Shown here one piece after another: positions 44,139 to 53,390 of a stretch of DNA of 64,000 nucleotides. The notes under the pieces were generated by a model. That model made no database searches. It saw nothing but the letters and a program-made list of their open reading frames with translations, and was not told where the DNA came from. The DNA is from Promicromonospora sp. Populi (lineage in GTDB: Bacteria; Actinomycetota; Actinomycetes; Actinomycetales; Cellulomonadaceae): assembly GCF_041081105.1 (NCBI RefSeq), contig NZ_CP163528.1:4092001-4156000 (forward strand), written 5' to 3'. Every line of letters starts with the position of its first letter. The first letter of the stretch is position 1. The translations under genes and the position numbers were made by a program.

Positions 44139-45624
44139 CGACCGCCTGCACCGGGACCGTGTCCCGGTGGGCCTGGACGCCCCCGTTCGGCCGACGGCGG
44201 TGGGCATCGTCCACCTCGGCATCGGGGCGTTCCACCGGGCCCACCAGGCCGTCTACACGGAACGGGCGGCGATCGTCACCGGCGACACCTCATGGGGGAT
44301 CCTGGGGGTGACGCAGCGGTCCGCGACGGTCCGCGACCAGCTGCGCCCCCAGGGCGGGGTGTACGCGGTGCTCACGGCGGGCGAGCAGGAGTCCACGGTC
44401 GAGCTGATCGGGTCCGTGGTCGACGTCGCCTACCCCGCGCAGGAGTCCGAGCGGGTGCTGGCGGCGCTCGCGGCGCCGTCAACCCACGTGGTCACGCTGA
44501 CCATCACGGAGAAGGGCTACGCCCGGACGGCGGACGGGGCGCTCGACCTGGACGCGGTGTCCGGTGACCTGGCCGCGCTCCGGGCCGGATCCCGGCCGGA
44601 GGAGCCGGTGCGGCCGGCGACGTCGGCGATCGGGCTCCTGGTGCGGGGCCTCGCGGCGCGGGCCGCCTCCCGGGCGCCCCTGACCGTGCTGACCTGCGAC
44701 AACCTGGTGGACAACGGGCGAGTGCTCGAACGCCTGGTGCGGGAGGCCGTAGCGGCGGCCCTGCCCGGGGCCGACGGCGACGCGCTGCGCGGGTTCCTCG
44801 ACGCACACGTCACGTTCCCGTGCTCGATGGTGGACCGGATCGTGCCGGCCACGACTCCCGAGCAGCGCGACCACGTCAGCCACGCCCTCGGGGTGCGGGA
44901 CGAGGGGCTCGTGGTGGGCGAGCCGTTCGCGCAGTGGGTCATCGAGGACCGGTTCGCGGGGCCGCGCCCCGCCTGGGAGGCGGCCGGGGCCACCCTGACC
45001 AAGGACGTGGCACCGTTCGAGCAGGCCAAGCTGCGGCTGCTCAACGGGACGCACTCGCTGGTCGCCTACTCCGGGTGGCTCGCGGGGCACACGACCATCG
45101 CGGAGGCCATGGGTGACCCGGTGATCGCCGAGCGTGCCCGGCAGTACCTCTTCGAGGACGCGCTGCCGACGCTGACCCCGCCCGACGGACTGGACCTGCA
45201 GCACTACGGCGAGCAGATCCTCACCCGGTTCGCGAACCCGCACACCGGGCACACCACCGCGCAGGTGGCGATGGACGGCACGCAGAAGATCCCGGTCCGG
45301 TGGGGCGGTGTCCTCGCCGACGCGCTGGCCGCTGGCCGCGAGCCCCTGGGCGTGGCGTTCGGCCTGGCCGCCTGGGCCGGGTTCGTCCGGCTCCGGACCG
45401 CCTCCGGGGAGGGTGTGGACGACCCGCGGGCCGCGGAGCTGGCCGAGCTGGTGAACGCCGCCGACACTCCGGGCGGCGCTGACGGCCTGGGCGACGTCGA
45501 GGGGCTGGCGGGTATCGAGGAGGATGTCCGCGCGCTGCTCACGCTCCCGGGCCTGCTGCCCGCCGAGACCCCGGACAGCTTTGTGGACGCGGTGGCCGCC
45601 GAGATCGAAGAGGTGCTCGGCTGA
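44131..45624 (+). CDS. uxuB: Fructuronate reductase / mannitol dehydrogenase family (UxuB-like)
   Basis: The 497-residue polyol dehydrogenase has the start VGIVHLGIGAFHRAHQAVY, a TLTITEKGYAR block and CDNLVDNGRVLERLV. The active-site segment KLRLLNGTHSLVAYSGWLAG contains the catalytic Lys. It reduces fructuronate to D-mannonate in the glucuronate branch; UxaC (32396-33832) makes fructuronate. A mannitol dehydrogenase role cannot be excluded by sequence alone, but the context favours UxuB. ATG 44131 overlaps the permease end and has AAGGAGA. Confidence 0.82.
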   Translation: MTDDRLHRDRVPVGLDAPVRPTAVGIVHLGIGAFHRAHQAVYTERAAIVTGDTSWGILGVTQRSATVRDQLRPQGGVYAVLTAGEQESTVELIGSVVDVAYPAQESERVLAALAAPSTHVVTLTITEKGYARTADGALDLDAVSGDLAALRAGSRPEEPVRPATSAIGLLVRGLAARAASRAPLTVLTCDNLVDNGRVLERLVREAVAAALPGADGDALRGFLDAHVTFPCSMVDRIVPATTPEQRDHVSHALGVRDEGLVVGEPFAQWVIEDRFAGPRPAWEAAGATLTKDVAPFEQAKLRLLNGTHSLVAYSGWLAGHTTIAEAMGDPVIAERARQYLFEDALPTLTPPDGLDLQHYGEQILTRFANPHTGHTTAQVAMDGTQKIPVRWGGVLADALAAGREPLGVAFGLAAWAGFVRLRTASGEGVDDPRAAELAELVNAADTPGGADGLGDVEGLAGIEEDVRALLTLPGLLPAETPDSFVDAVAAEIEEVLG

Positions 45625-45743
45625 GCTCGGCGGGGGTCATCCGAAGGGTGTAGGCGGGTCGGGCGGGGTACGTCCAACGGGCGATGCACAGCTGCGCGCC
45701 CCCGGCGGAGACTCCTGACATGCCGAGACCAAGGAGTGTCCCC

Positions 45744-46925
45744 ATGAAGGCGAACCACCGAGTCAGAGCTGCGCTGAGCGTGCTGGTGGCCGGATCCCTG
45801 TCGCTGGCCGGGGTCGGCACGGCCTCGGCCGCGCAGGGTGCGTCGGCCGTCGACGTGGCCACCCGAGACGTCGGCGACGAGCTCGACCAGGTCCTCTCCG
45901 ACCTGGTCGACGACGGAGCCGTGGCCGTCACCGCGCGGGTCGACACGCCGAACCTCAGCTGGGCCGGTGCCGACGGCGTCCGTGACCTCGGGAGCAGCGT
46001 CCCCGCCCGGACCAAGGACCAGTTCCGCGTCGGGAGCATCACCAAGCCGATGATCGCCACGCTGGTGATGCAGGAGATCGAGAAGGGCACCTGGACGCTC
46101 GACACGAGCGTCGAGGACGTGCTGCCCGGCGCCCTGCCGCGCGACGTGACGATCGAGCAGCTGCTCAGTCATACGTCGGGCGCCCCGACCGCAACCGAGT
46201 ACCTGCTGCACGACCACATGGACGACCCGGACGACGTCGACCAGTTCATAGCTGCGCTGGGTGAGCACTACTCCGAGGGTGATCACGTCCGCGCCGCCCA
46301 CACCGAGCCCTGGGTGCTGGAGCCCGGCACCGGCTACTCCTACTCGAACGCCGGATTCGTGACGCTCGGCATGATGCTGGAGAAGGTGACAGGGAGGGAC
46401 CTCGACGACCTCCTGGAGGAGCGCGTGTTCGAGCCCGCCGGTATGCGGCACAGCGACTACCCGGAGCGCCCGGGCCCGCGGGGGCCGTTCCTGTCCGACG
46501 TCGCCTACACCGGGGCGGAAGGTGACGGCTGGTACTCGATCAAGCACCAGGATCCGTCGGCCTTCCGTGCGGCGGGTGCGGTGACGGGCACGACGGCGGA
46601 CCTCTCCGCCTTCACCGAGGCCCTGGTGACGGGCGAACTCGTGGACCCCGCGACCGTCATCAACATGCTCACCCCGCGCAGCCCGGACAACGGGGCGAAC
46701 GAGTACGGCCTGGGCATCTACCGGGTCCCTGACCCGTGTGTACCCGGCGAGTACCTGTACGGGCACGACGGCGCCACCTACGGCACCGTCAGCGTGGCGA
46801 TGACGTCGCTCGACGGCGAACGCCGGGTGTCGCTGGGCGTGACGGGGCGCAACATCTCGGACGATCCCGAGGCGCTGTACAACCTCGACGACCTGCTCAC
46901 CCCGCTGTTCGAGGCGAGCTGCTAG
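45744..46925 (+). CDS. Secreted serine hydrolase (class C beta-lactamase / DD-carboxypeptidase family)
   Basis: The 393-residue protein has a signal peptide ending near residue 30 (TASAAQG). The SxxK motif is S98-I-T-K101, the Tyr-x-Asn motif lies in YSYSNAGF, and HDGATYG stands for the third motif. Such enzymes hydrolyse D-Ala-D-Ala peptides or esters outside the cell. ATG 45744 follows AAGGAG. Its stop codon overlaps the stop codon of the convergent LacI gene by three bases. Confidence 0.82.
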   Translation: MKANHRVRAALSVLVAGSLSLAGVGTASAAQGASAVDVATRDVGDELDQVLSDLVDDGAVAVTARVDTPNLSWAGADGVRDLGSSVPARTKDQFRVGSITKPMIATLVMQEIEKGTWTLDTSVEDVLPGALPRDVTIEQLLSHTSGAPTATEYLLHDHMDDPDDVDQFIAALGEHYSEGDHVRAAHTEPWVLEPGTGYSYSNAGFVTLGMMLEKVTGRDLDDLLEERVFEPAGMRHSDYPERPGPRGPFLSDVAYTGAEGDGWYSIKHQDPSAFRAAGAVTGTTADLSAFTEALVTGELVDPATVINMLTPRSPDNGANEYGLGIYRVPDPCVPGEYLYGHDGATYGTVSVAMTSLDGERRVSLGVTGRNISDDPEALYNLDDLLTPLFEASC

Positions 46926-47944
46926 TCCGTTGCCGAGCTGGAGCCGCGAACCACCAGTGTCGGCTGGAACATCACGTGCTCGGCCGCCGCGTCGGGCCCG
47001 TTGAGCAGCAGGTCCGCGGCGCGGGCGCCCAGCTCGTGGGTCGGCTGGCGCACCGAGGTCAGGGGCGTGGAGAGCTCCGCGGCGAACGCCACGTCGTCGT
47101 ACCCCACCACCGCCATGTCGGTGGGGACGGTGATCTTCTCGGTGCGGAGCGTGCGCAACACGCCCAGCGCCACCAGGTCGTTGACGCAGAAGACGGCTGT
47201 GGGCCGCTCGCCCGACTCCAGCAGCCCGCGGATCGCGGCCTCGCCGCCGTCGGCGTTGAGGCTGGTCACCGTGGTCTCGACCAGCGCGGTCGCCGGGTCG
47301 AGCCCGGCGGTGACCAGCGCCTTGACCACACCCTCGTGGCGGTCGGCGCACTGCCGGATCGTGTGCGGCCCGTTCAGGAAAGCGATGCGCGTGTGGCCCT
47401 GGTCCAGGAGGTGTCGCGCGGCGAGCTCGCCGCCCCGGACGTCGTCGACGGCGACGGAGGAGATGCTCGGGTCGGACGACGGGCGGTCCAGCAGCACGAC
47501 CCCCGTGCCGCGCCGGCGCATCGCGAGGAGGTGCTCGATGTCGTGCGTGACCGGCACCACCATGACGCCCTGCACACCGTGCTCCTCGAACAGGCGCAGG
47601 TAGCGCTGCTCGCGCTCGGGGTCGTCGTCGGACGAGGCGACCATGAGCGTGAAGTCGTCGCGGTCGAGCCGCTCCTCGATGCCCCGGGCGACATCGGTGA
47701 AGAACGGGTTGGCGATGTCCAGGACGATGGCGCCGATGGTGGTGATGGTTCCCGCGCGGAGCTGCCGGGCGGACCCGTTGCGCACAAAGCTCAGCTCGTC
47801 GATGGCGGCCTCGACCCGCTCGCGGGTGCCCGGCAGCACACGCTCGGGCCGGTTGAGCACGTTGGAGACGGTGCCGACAGAGACGCCGGCGGTCCGGGCG
47901 ACGTCGGCGATGGATGCTCGGCGGTGAGCTACCGGCTGGGTCAT
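46922..47944 (-). CDS. LacI-family regulator, probable rhamnose repressor
   Basis: The 340-residue protein has a LacI head (ASIADVARTAGVSVGTVSNV, residues 10-29) and an intact ligand core (IVLDIANPFFTDVARGIEE, then AVDDVRGGELAARHLLDQGH and VVGYDDVAFAAELSTPLT). An operator TGAAGCGTTTCA lies 29-40 bp upstream of its start. The same shape stands before the rhaT operon (49690-49701) and before rhaI (56682-56693). This points to a local L-rhamnose regulator, possibly sensing rhamnose or rhamnulose. That assignment rests on operator sharing. Confidence 0.85.
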   Translation of the reverse strand: MTQPVAHRRASIADVARTAGVSVGTVSNVLNRPERVLPGTRERVEAAIDELSFVRNGSARQLRAGTITTIGAIVLDIANPFFTDVARGIEERLDRDDFTLMVASSDDDPEREQRYLRLFEEHGVQGVMVVPVTHDIEHLLAMRRRGTGVVLLDRPSSDPSISSVAVDDVRGGELAARHLLDQGHTRIAFLNGPHTIRQCADRHEGVVKALVTAGLDPATALVETTVTSLNADGGEAAIRGLLESGERPTAVFCVNDLVALGVLRTLRTEKITVPTDMAVVGYDDVAFAAELSTPLTSVRQPTHELGARAADLLLNGPDAAAEHVMFQPTLVVRGSSSATD

Positions 47945-47972
47945 GGAGCGCCTCCTTGCTTCGGCACCATTA

Positions 47973-47984
47973 TGAAGCGTTTCA
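47973..47984. promoter_or_regulatory. LacI operator TGAAGCGTTTCA at the LacI gene
   Basis: The site is an inverted repeat TGAA-N4-TTCA, just upstream of the LacI start and overlapping a -10-like CATAAT (reverse strand). It matches the rhaI operator in 11 of 12 positions. Confidence 0.7.
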
Positions 47985-48030
47985 CGGTGCGGCGGCCGGG
48001 ACTCGGTACCCCGGGCCCAGGTCCCGACGA

Positions 48031-48085
48031 CGAGAACGGGGTTATGTTCACCAGGAGGCCCCGGAGGAACATAACCCCGTTCTCG
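48031..48085. terminator. Long hairpin between permease and LacI genes
   Basis: CGAGAACGGGGTTATGTTC (48031-48049) pairs over 19 bp with 48067-48085. It follows the leftward amino-acid permease stop and is a likely terminator. Its outer arm matches the hairpin at 13158-13210. Confidence 0.7.
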
Positions 48086-48101
48086 TCAGACGGTCGGCAG
48101 A

Positions 48102-49547
48102 CTAGTTGACGCCGCCCTCCGGCTCGTTCAGGGCCTCCAGGTCCGTGATCTCGGTGCGCTGGCCGAGCAGCCGGTTGGTGATCCACATCAGGACCCACAG
48201 GATGAGGCCGATTCCCAGCAGCCAGCCGGCGATCTGGTACTCGAGGACGGGTCGCCCGGTCCACGGACCCACGAAGAACGCGCAAGCGAGCGCGCCGATG
48301 ACGGGCAGCACCGTCGGCGCCACGAAGTGCTTGCGGTCGATCGGGTCACGGCGCAGCACCAGCACGCACACGTTCACGATCGCGAACACACCCAGGAGCA
48401 GCAGGGACGTGGTGCCACCGAGCGCGGCGATGACGTCGTTGTCCGGGTCGCGGCTGACGAAGTAGATCAGCCCGAACGAGATCGCGGTGGTGACCAGGAT
48501 GGCGACCCACGGCGTCTGGCGGCGGGGGTGGACGCGACCCAGGACGCTGGGCAGCACGTTCTGCTTGGCCATGCCGTACAGCAGTCGGCTGGCCATGAGC
48601 ATGTTGATGAGCGCCGAGTTGGCTACAGCGAACATCGAGATGAACGGGAGGATGTCGCCGGCCGGGATGCCGGGTGCGGCGGTCTCGACCACCGTGACGA
48701 GCGGGGTGTCGCTGGCGCCGAGCTCGCCCACGGGCACGATCGCAACGGCGAAGAGCGCCACGAGCACGTAGATGACCCCGGTGATGCCGATGCCGGTGAT
48801 CATCATCTTGGGGAAGTTCCGGACCGGGTCCTTCGTCTCCTCCGCCATGTTCACGGAGTCCTCGAAGCCGACCATCGCGAAGAAGGCCAGCGACGTCGCC
48901 GCCGTGACGGCGAAGAAGACACCCCGGTCGCCCACATCCTCGAAGATGATCGTTCGGCTGAAGTCCGTCCGTCCCGCGAAGATGGCATAGAAGCCGACCA
49001 TGATCACGAGCAGCAGGCCCGACAGCTCCACGAGGGTGAGGAAGATGTTGGCCTTGACGCTCTCGCCCACGCCGCGCAGGTTCACAGCGGCGACCGCGGC
49101 CATGAAGATCAGCGCGACCGTGATGACAAGGGTCGCGTTCTCGGCATCGAGCCCGAAGCCCACCGCGAGGTTCGAGGCGAATGCCCGCGAGGCGGTCGAC
49201 GCCGAGGTGATGCCGGAGCACATGACGGTGAAGCAGACCATGAACGTCAGCAGGTGCACGCCAAACGCCTTGTGGGTGTACAGCGCCGCGCCCGCGGCCC
49301 GCGGGTACTTGGTCACCAGCTCCAGGTAGGAGAACGCGGTGACCAGGGCGACGGCGAACGCGAGGATGAACGGCGCCCATGCCGCTCCGCCAACTTGTTC
49401 CGCGACCCGCCCCGTCAGCGCGTAGATGCCGACCCCGAGGATGTCGCCGACGATAAAGAGCAGGAGGAGCTTGGGCCCCATTACCCGCTTGAGCTCAGTT
49501 GGTACCTCGCCGGGAGGTGCGTGCTCCTCGGCCGTTGGTTGGCTCAT
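48102..49547 (-). CDS. APC-superfamily amino-acid permease
   Basis: The 481-residue protein has 12 membrane segments. The APC start motif is LLLLFIVGDILGVGIYALTG, followed by SYLELVTKYPRAAGAALYTH and the conserved GFEDSVNMAEETKDPVRNFP. It probably imports or exchanges an amino acid or polyamine. ATG 49547 follows GGAGGTGA. It is divergent from the rhamnose transporter operon with 215 bp between, but no functional link to rhamnose is evident. Confidence 0.85.
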   Translation of the reverse strand: MSQPTAEEHAPPGEVPTELKRVMGPKLLLLFIVGDILGVGIYALTGRVAEQVGGAAWAPFILAFAVALVTAFSYLELVTKYPRAAGAALYTHKAFGVHLLTFMVCFTVMCSGITSASTASRAFASNLAVGFGLDAENATLVITVALIFMAAVAAVNLRGVGESVKANIFLTLVELSGLLLVIMVGFYAIFAGRTDFSRTIIFEDVGDRGVFFAVTAATSLAFFAMVGFEDSVNMAEETKDPVRNFPKMMITGIGITGVIYVLVALFAVAIVPVGELGASDTPLVTVVETAAPGIPAGDILPFISMFAVANSALINMLMASRLLYGMAKQNVLPSVLGRVHPRRQTPWVAILVTTAISFGLIYFVSRDPDNDVIAALGGTTSLLLLGVFAIVNVCVLVLRRDPIDRKHFVAPTVLPVIGALACAFFVGPWTGRPVLEYQIAGWLLGIGLILWVLMWITNRLLGQRTEITDLEALNEPEGGVN

Positions 49548-49648
49548 CTCCGGTCACCTCCATGAAGTGCTACGGGCAGTGTTCACCCCTGATCGCCCAA
49601 GAGTTCCGTAAGAAGTAACCGCACGGCAACGGACGCGCCGGAAGTTCT

Positions 49649-49677
49649 TGACGCTCTGACCTGGTGGGTCTATCTTC
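49649..49677 (+). promoter_or_regulatory. Promoter of the rhamnose ABC operon
   Basis: TTGACG (49649-49654) and TATCTT (49672-49677) are separated by 17 bp. The LacI-type site follows 12 bp later, in the initially transcribed region. Confidence 0.65.
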
Positions 49678-49689
49678 CGGAGTACCCGT

Positions 49690-49701
49690 TTTAACGATTC
49701 A
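49690..49701. promoter_or_regulatory. LacI operator copy before the rhamnose ABC operon
   Basis: TTTAACGATTCA matches the reverse complement of the rhaI operator (TGAATCGTTTCA) in 10 of 12 positions. It lies downstream of the -10 box, where binding would block initiation. Confidence 0.6.
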
Positions 49702-49762
49702 ACCGCCCACGCAAGAGACCCCGCGGTCACCGCCGACCGCCCGCACCGCTCGACGGAGAGAC

Positions 49763-51292
49763 ATGCCGAACGCCGCACCGACGCTGCGCCTCGAGGGGGT
49801 CACCAAGTCCTTCGGGCCGGTGGTCGCGCTCAGATCCGGCACCCTGGTGGTCCGGCCGGGCAGCATCCACGCGCTCGTCGGCGAGAACGGCGCGGGCAAG
49901 TCCACGCTGGTCAAGGTCGTGGGTGGCGTGCACCGCCGCGATGCGGGCACCGTCGAGCTCGACGGCGTACCCGTCGACTTCGCCGGGCCCGCCGAGGCCA
50001 AGGCGGCTGGCGTCGCCGTCATCCACCAGGAGCCCGCGAGCTTCCCGGACCTGACCGTCACCGAGAACATCTTTCTCGGCCGCGAACCCCTCGATCGCTT
50101 CCGCCGGATCGACCGCCGCGCCATGCGCCAGCGGGCCCGTGACCTGTTCCGGGACCTCGGCGTCGACCTCGACCCGGACCGCCCCGCGGAGGGCCTGTCC
50201 ATCGCGGACCAGCAGATCGTCGAGATCGCCAAGGCGATCTCCCTGGACGCCCGCCTCCTGGTCATGGACGAGCCGACGGCGGCGCTGAGCGCCGTCGAGG
50301 TGCGCCGCCTGTTCGCCGTCGCGCGCGGACTGCGGGACGCCGGTCGCGCCGTCGTCTTCATCTCGCACCGCCTCGACGAGGTCGCCGACCTCTGCGACAC
50401 CGTCACCGTCATGCGCGACGGTGAGCACGTCTCGACGGACGCCGTCGCCGACGTCACCGCCGACGAGCTGGTGCGGCGCATGGTCGGCCGCGCGGTGGCC
50501 GACCTCTACCCCAAGGTGCCGAGCACACCCGGCGAGGTGGTGCTGCGGGTCGAATCGCTGGAGTCCACCGGCACTTTCCACGACGTCTCCTTCGAGGTGC
50601 GGGCCGGCGAGATCGTCGGCCTGGCGGGACTGGTCGGTGCGGGACGCAGCGAGATCGCCCGCGCGATCTTCGGCGTCGACCGGTACACGGCCGGGCGCGT
50701 CGTCGTCGGGGGCAAGGACCTGCGCCCGGGTGACCCGGCCGCGGCTATCGCCGCCGGCCTCGCCCTGGTCCCGGAGGACCGGCGGCTGCAGGGCCTGGTC
50801 ACCGAGTCGTCGGTCGCGCGCAATGTCTCGGCCGTCTCCCGACGGCGCCTGGCCCGCCTCGGCATCCTCCTACCCGACGCCGAGGCGCGGCTCGCGCGCG
50901 ACTGGTCCGGCCGCCTGGCGGTGAAGGCCGGGGCCCTCGACGCGCCGGCGACCACGATGAGCGGCGGCAACCAGCAGAAGGTGGTGCTCGCGAAGTGGCT
51001 GGCCACCGGGCCCAGGGTGCTCATCGTGGACGAGCCGACCCGCGGCATCGACGTCGGCACCAAGGCCGAGGTGCACCGGCTGCTGTCCACCCTGGCCGCC
51101 GAGGGGCTGGCCGTCCTCATGATCTCGTCCGAGCTGCCGGAGGTGCTGGGCATGGCCGACCGGGTGCTCGTGGTCCGCGAGGGGCGCATCGCCGCCGAGC
51201 TGAGCCGGGTGGAGGCGACGCCGGAGGCCGTGATGCGCGCGGCGACGCCGGGTGCGACCGAGACAACGTCCGAGAGGGATGGGGCGGCATGA
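49763..51292 (+). CDS. rhaT: Rhamnose ABC transporter ATP-binding protein (two nucleotide-binding domains)
   Basis: The 509-residue CUT2-type ATPase has an N-terminal domain with Walker A GENGAGKST, LSIADQQIVEIAKA and LLVMDEPTAAL. The C-terminal domain has a degenerate Walker A (GLVGAGRS) and an intact SGGNQQKVVLAKW signature. It energises import of a monosaccharide. The order ATPase-permease-permease-binding protein and the nearby rhaI, rhaD and rhaB indicate L-rhamnose. ATG 49763 follows GGAGAG; its stop overlaps the permease start. Confidence 0.85.
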   Translation: MPNAAPTLRLEGVTKSFGPVVALRSGTLVVRPGSIHALVGENGAGKSTLVKVVGGVHRRDAGTVELDGVPVDFAGPAEAKAAGVAVIHQEPASFPDLTVTENIFLGREPLDRFRRIDRRAMRQRARDLFRDLGVDLDPDRPAEGLSIADQQIVEIAKAISLDARLLVMDEPTAALSAVEVRRLFAVARGLRDAGRAVVFISHRLDEVADLCDTVTVMRDGEHVSTDAVADVTADELVRRMVGRAVADLYPKVPSTPGEVVLRVESLESTGTFHDVSFEVRAGEIVGLAGLVGAGRSEIARAIFGVDRYTAGRVVVGGKDLRPGDPAAAIAAGLALVPEDRRLQGLVTESSVARNVSAVSRRRLARLGILLPDAEARLARDWSGRLAVKAGALDAPATTMSGGNQQKVVLAKWLATGPRVLIVDEPTRGIDVGTKAEVHRLLSTLAAEGLAVLMISSELPEVLGMADRVLVVREGRIAAELSRVEATPEAVMRAATPGATETTSERDGAA

Positions 51293-52293
51293 GCCTGCTC
51301 CGCCGCCGCGAGGCCGGCATCGCCCTCGCCCTGCTCGTCGTGATCGGCGTGACCACGGTCGTCCAGCCCGGCTTCCTGCTCAGCGCGGGCGGCTGGCGCG
51401 ACCTGCTGCTCACCCCCGCGATCCTCGTGGTGCTCGCCGTGGGGCAGGCGGTAGTGGTCATCACGCGCAACGTGGACCTGTCGGTGGGTTCGGTGCTCGG
51501 CCTCACGGCGTACCTGACGGGCCGCCTGTTCCTGACCGCGCCCGACCTGCCGATCCTCGTGGTGGCGCTGGTCGCGATAGCGGCCGGCGCCGTGCTGGGC
51601 CTGGTCAACGGCGCGATCGTCGCGTTCGCCCGGGTACCTGCCCTCGTCATCACGCTCGGCACGCTCTACGTGTACCGCGGGATCACGCTGACCTGGGCCG
51701 GCAGCGACCGGATCAACGCCGGCGACATGCCGCGCACCTTCCTCGGCCTGGGCACGCGCCAGGTGCTCGGCATCCCGGTGCTGACGATCGTCGCGGTGAT
51801 TGTGCTCGCGGCCGTGGCCTACTACCTGCACACCTCGCGCGGCGGCCGGCAGCTGTACGCCATCGGGTCCGATCCCGACGCCGCGGCGCTGCAGGGCCTG
51901 CCCGTCCGCCGTCGGCTGCTCGGGGCGTTCGCCCTGTGCGGGGCGCTCGCCGGGCTGGCCGGCGTGCTGTTCGCGGCCCGGTACGGCACCGTGTCCTCCG
52001 GTGCGGGGACCGGTATGGAGCTGCAGGTCGTCGGGGCAGTGGTGGTGGGTGGCGTCGCGATCTTCGGCGGCAGCGGCACCGTCGCGGGTGCCGCGCTCGG
52101 CGCGATGCTGCTGCTCACGATCAACCGGGCGCTGCCCGTCGTCGGCATACCCGACTTCTGGCAGCGCGCAGTGGTGGGCGCACTCATCATCGGCGCCATC
52201 GCGCTGGACCGCGTGCTCGCGACCCGGCGCTCGCGCCGACTGGCCGCCGCGCGAGATACCGGACCGAGCGACCGCGAGGAGGCGACCGCATGA
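51289..52293 (+). CDS. rhaP: Rhamnose ABC transporter permease
   Basis: The 334-residue CUT2 permease has about 8-10 helices, VVVITRNVDLSVGSVLGL near residue 50 and a late GGVAIFGGSGTVAGAALGA block. ATG 51289 overlaps the rhaT stop. Its tail overlaps the next permease start by four bases, so the operon is tightly coupled. Confidence 0.82.
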   Translation: MSLLRRREAGIALALLVVIGVTTVVQPGFLLSAGGWRDLLLTPAILVVLAVGQAVVVITRNVDLSVGSVLGLTAYLTGRLFLTAPDLPILVVALVAIAAGAVLGLVNGAIVAFARVPALVITLGTLYVYRGITLTWAGSDRINAGDMPRTFLGLGTRQVLGIPVLTIVAVIVLAAVAYYLHTSRGGRQLYAIGSDPDAAALQGLPVRRRLLGAFALCGALAGLAGVLFAARYGTVSSGAGTGMELQVVGAVVVGGVAIFGGSGTVAGAALGAMLLLTINRALPVVGIPDFWQRAVVGALIIGAIALDRVLATRRSRRLAAARDTGPSDREEATA

Positions 52294-53390
52294 GAACCCA
52301 CGCCCGCCCGTGGTGGCAGCGCGCGCTGCTCACCCGCGAGATGCTGACCTTCCTGATCCTGGTCGTGGCCTGGGTAGTGGCCGCGTCGGTGGTGCGGGGC
52401 TTCGACGGCCCGCTCACCATCACCTACCTGGTGCTCGACGTCGCCCCCGTGCTGCTCATCGCCCTGCCCATGACGCTGATCATCGCCACGGGGGAGATCG
52501 ACCTGTCGGTCGCGTCCGTCGTCGGGCTGTCCAGCGTGACGTTCGGGCTGCTGTACCAGGCGGGTCTCGGCCTGGGGGTGGCCGTGCTGGCATCGGTGCT
52601 GCTCGGAGCAGTGTGCGGCGCGGTCAACGGAGCACTGGTCGCGTACGCGGGCCTGCCCTCGCTGGCCGTCACCATCGGCTCGCTCGCCCTTTACCGCGGC
52701 CTCGCCGTGGGCCTCCTCGGTACGACGGCGGTCACCGGCTTCCCCGAGACCTGGACCGACGGCGCCACCGCGAACCTGGGGGAGTCGCCCTACCCGGTCA
52801 TCACCCTCGGGCTGCTCCTGCTGGTCGCCGTCTTCGCGGTGCTGCTGCACGCCACGCCGTTCGGTCGGAACGTGCTGGACATCGGCCGAAGCAGCGAGGC
52901 CGCGCGGTTCTCCGGCGTCGACGTCAAGCGCACCCTGCTGATCCTGTTCGTGCTTTCCGGGGCGGTCTCGGCGCTCGCGGGCGTCTACTACACGCTCCGC
53001 TACGGCAGCGCCCGCGGCGACAACGCGACCGGCCTGGAGCTGCAGGTCGTTGCGGCCGTGCTGCTGGGCGGGGTGTCGATCTTCGGCGGGCGCGGCGCGA
53101 TCCACGGGGTGGTCGCCGGCGTGCTGCTCATCGGTGTGCTCGGCAGCGCGCTGCGTCTGGAGGGCGTCACCGTCAACGTCATCAACATCGTGATCGGCAC
53201 GGCGCTGGTCGTGTCAGTGGTCGCGCCGCGGATCGCGGGCGGCCTAAGAGTCCGACGGCGCAGCGTCGCCGCACCCGATGGCGGCTCCGCCGCCCCACCC
53301 CATGAGCCTCCTCGCTTCGCTGCGGGGGCTCACGGGGACCCCGGTGGCGGCTCCGCCGTCGGGCAACGAACCCAGGGAGACGAACGATGA
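52290..53390 (+). CDS. rhaQ: Rhamnose ABC transporter permease
   Basis: The 366-residue CUT2 permease has TLIIATGEIDLSVASVVGL and LLGGVSIFGGRGAIHGVVAG. The C-terminal 40 residues after the last helix are a Gly/Pro/Arg-rich tail, longer than usual. It overlaps the binding-protein start by four bases. Confidence 0.82.
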   Translation: MRTHARPWWQRALLTREMLTFLILVVAWVVAASVVRGFDGPLTITYLVLDVAPVLLIALPMTLIIATGEIDLSVASVVGLSSVTFGLLYQAGLGLGVAVLASVLLGAVCGAVNGALVAYAGLPSLAVTIGSLALYRGLAVGLLGTTAVTGFPETWTDGATANLGESPYPVITLGLLLLVAVFAVLLHATPFGRNVLDIGRSSEAARFSGVDVKRTLLILFVLSGAVSALAGVYYTLRYGSARGDNATGLELQVVAAVLLGGVSIFGGRGAIHGVVAGVLLIGVLGSALRLEGVTVNVINIVIGTALVVSVVAPRIAGGLRVRRRSVAAPDGGSAAPPHEPPRFAAGAHGDPGGGSAVGQRTQGDER

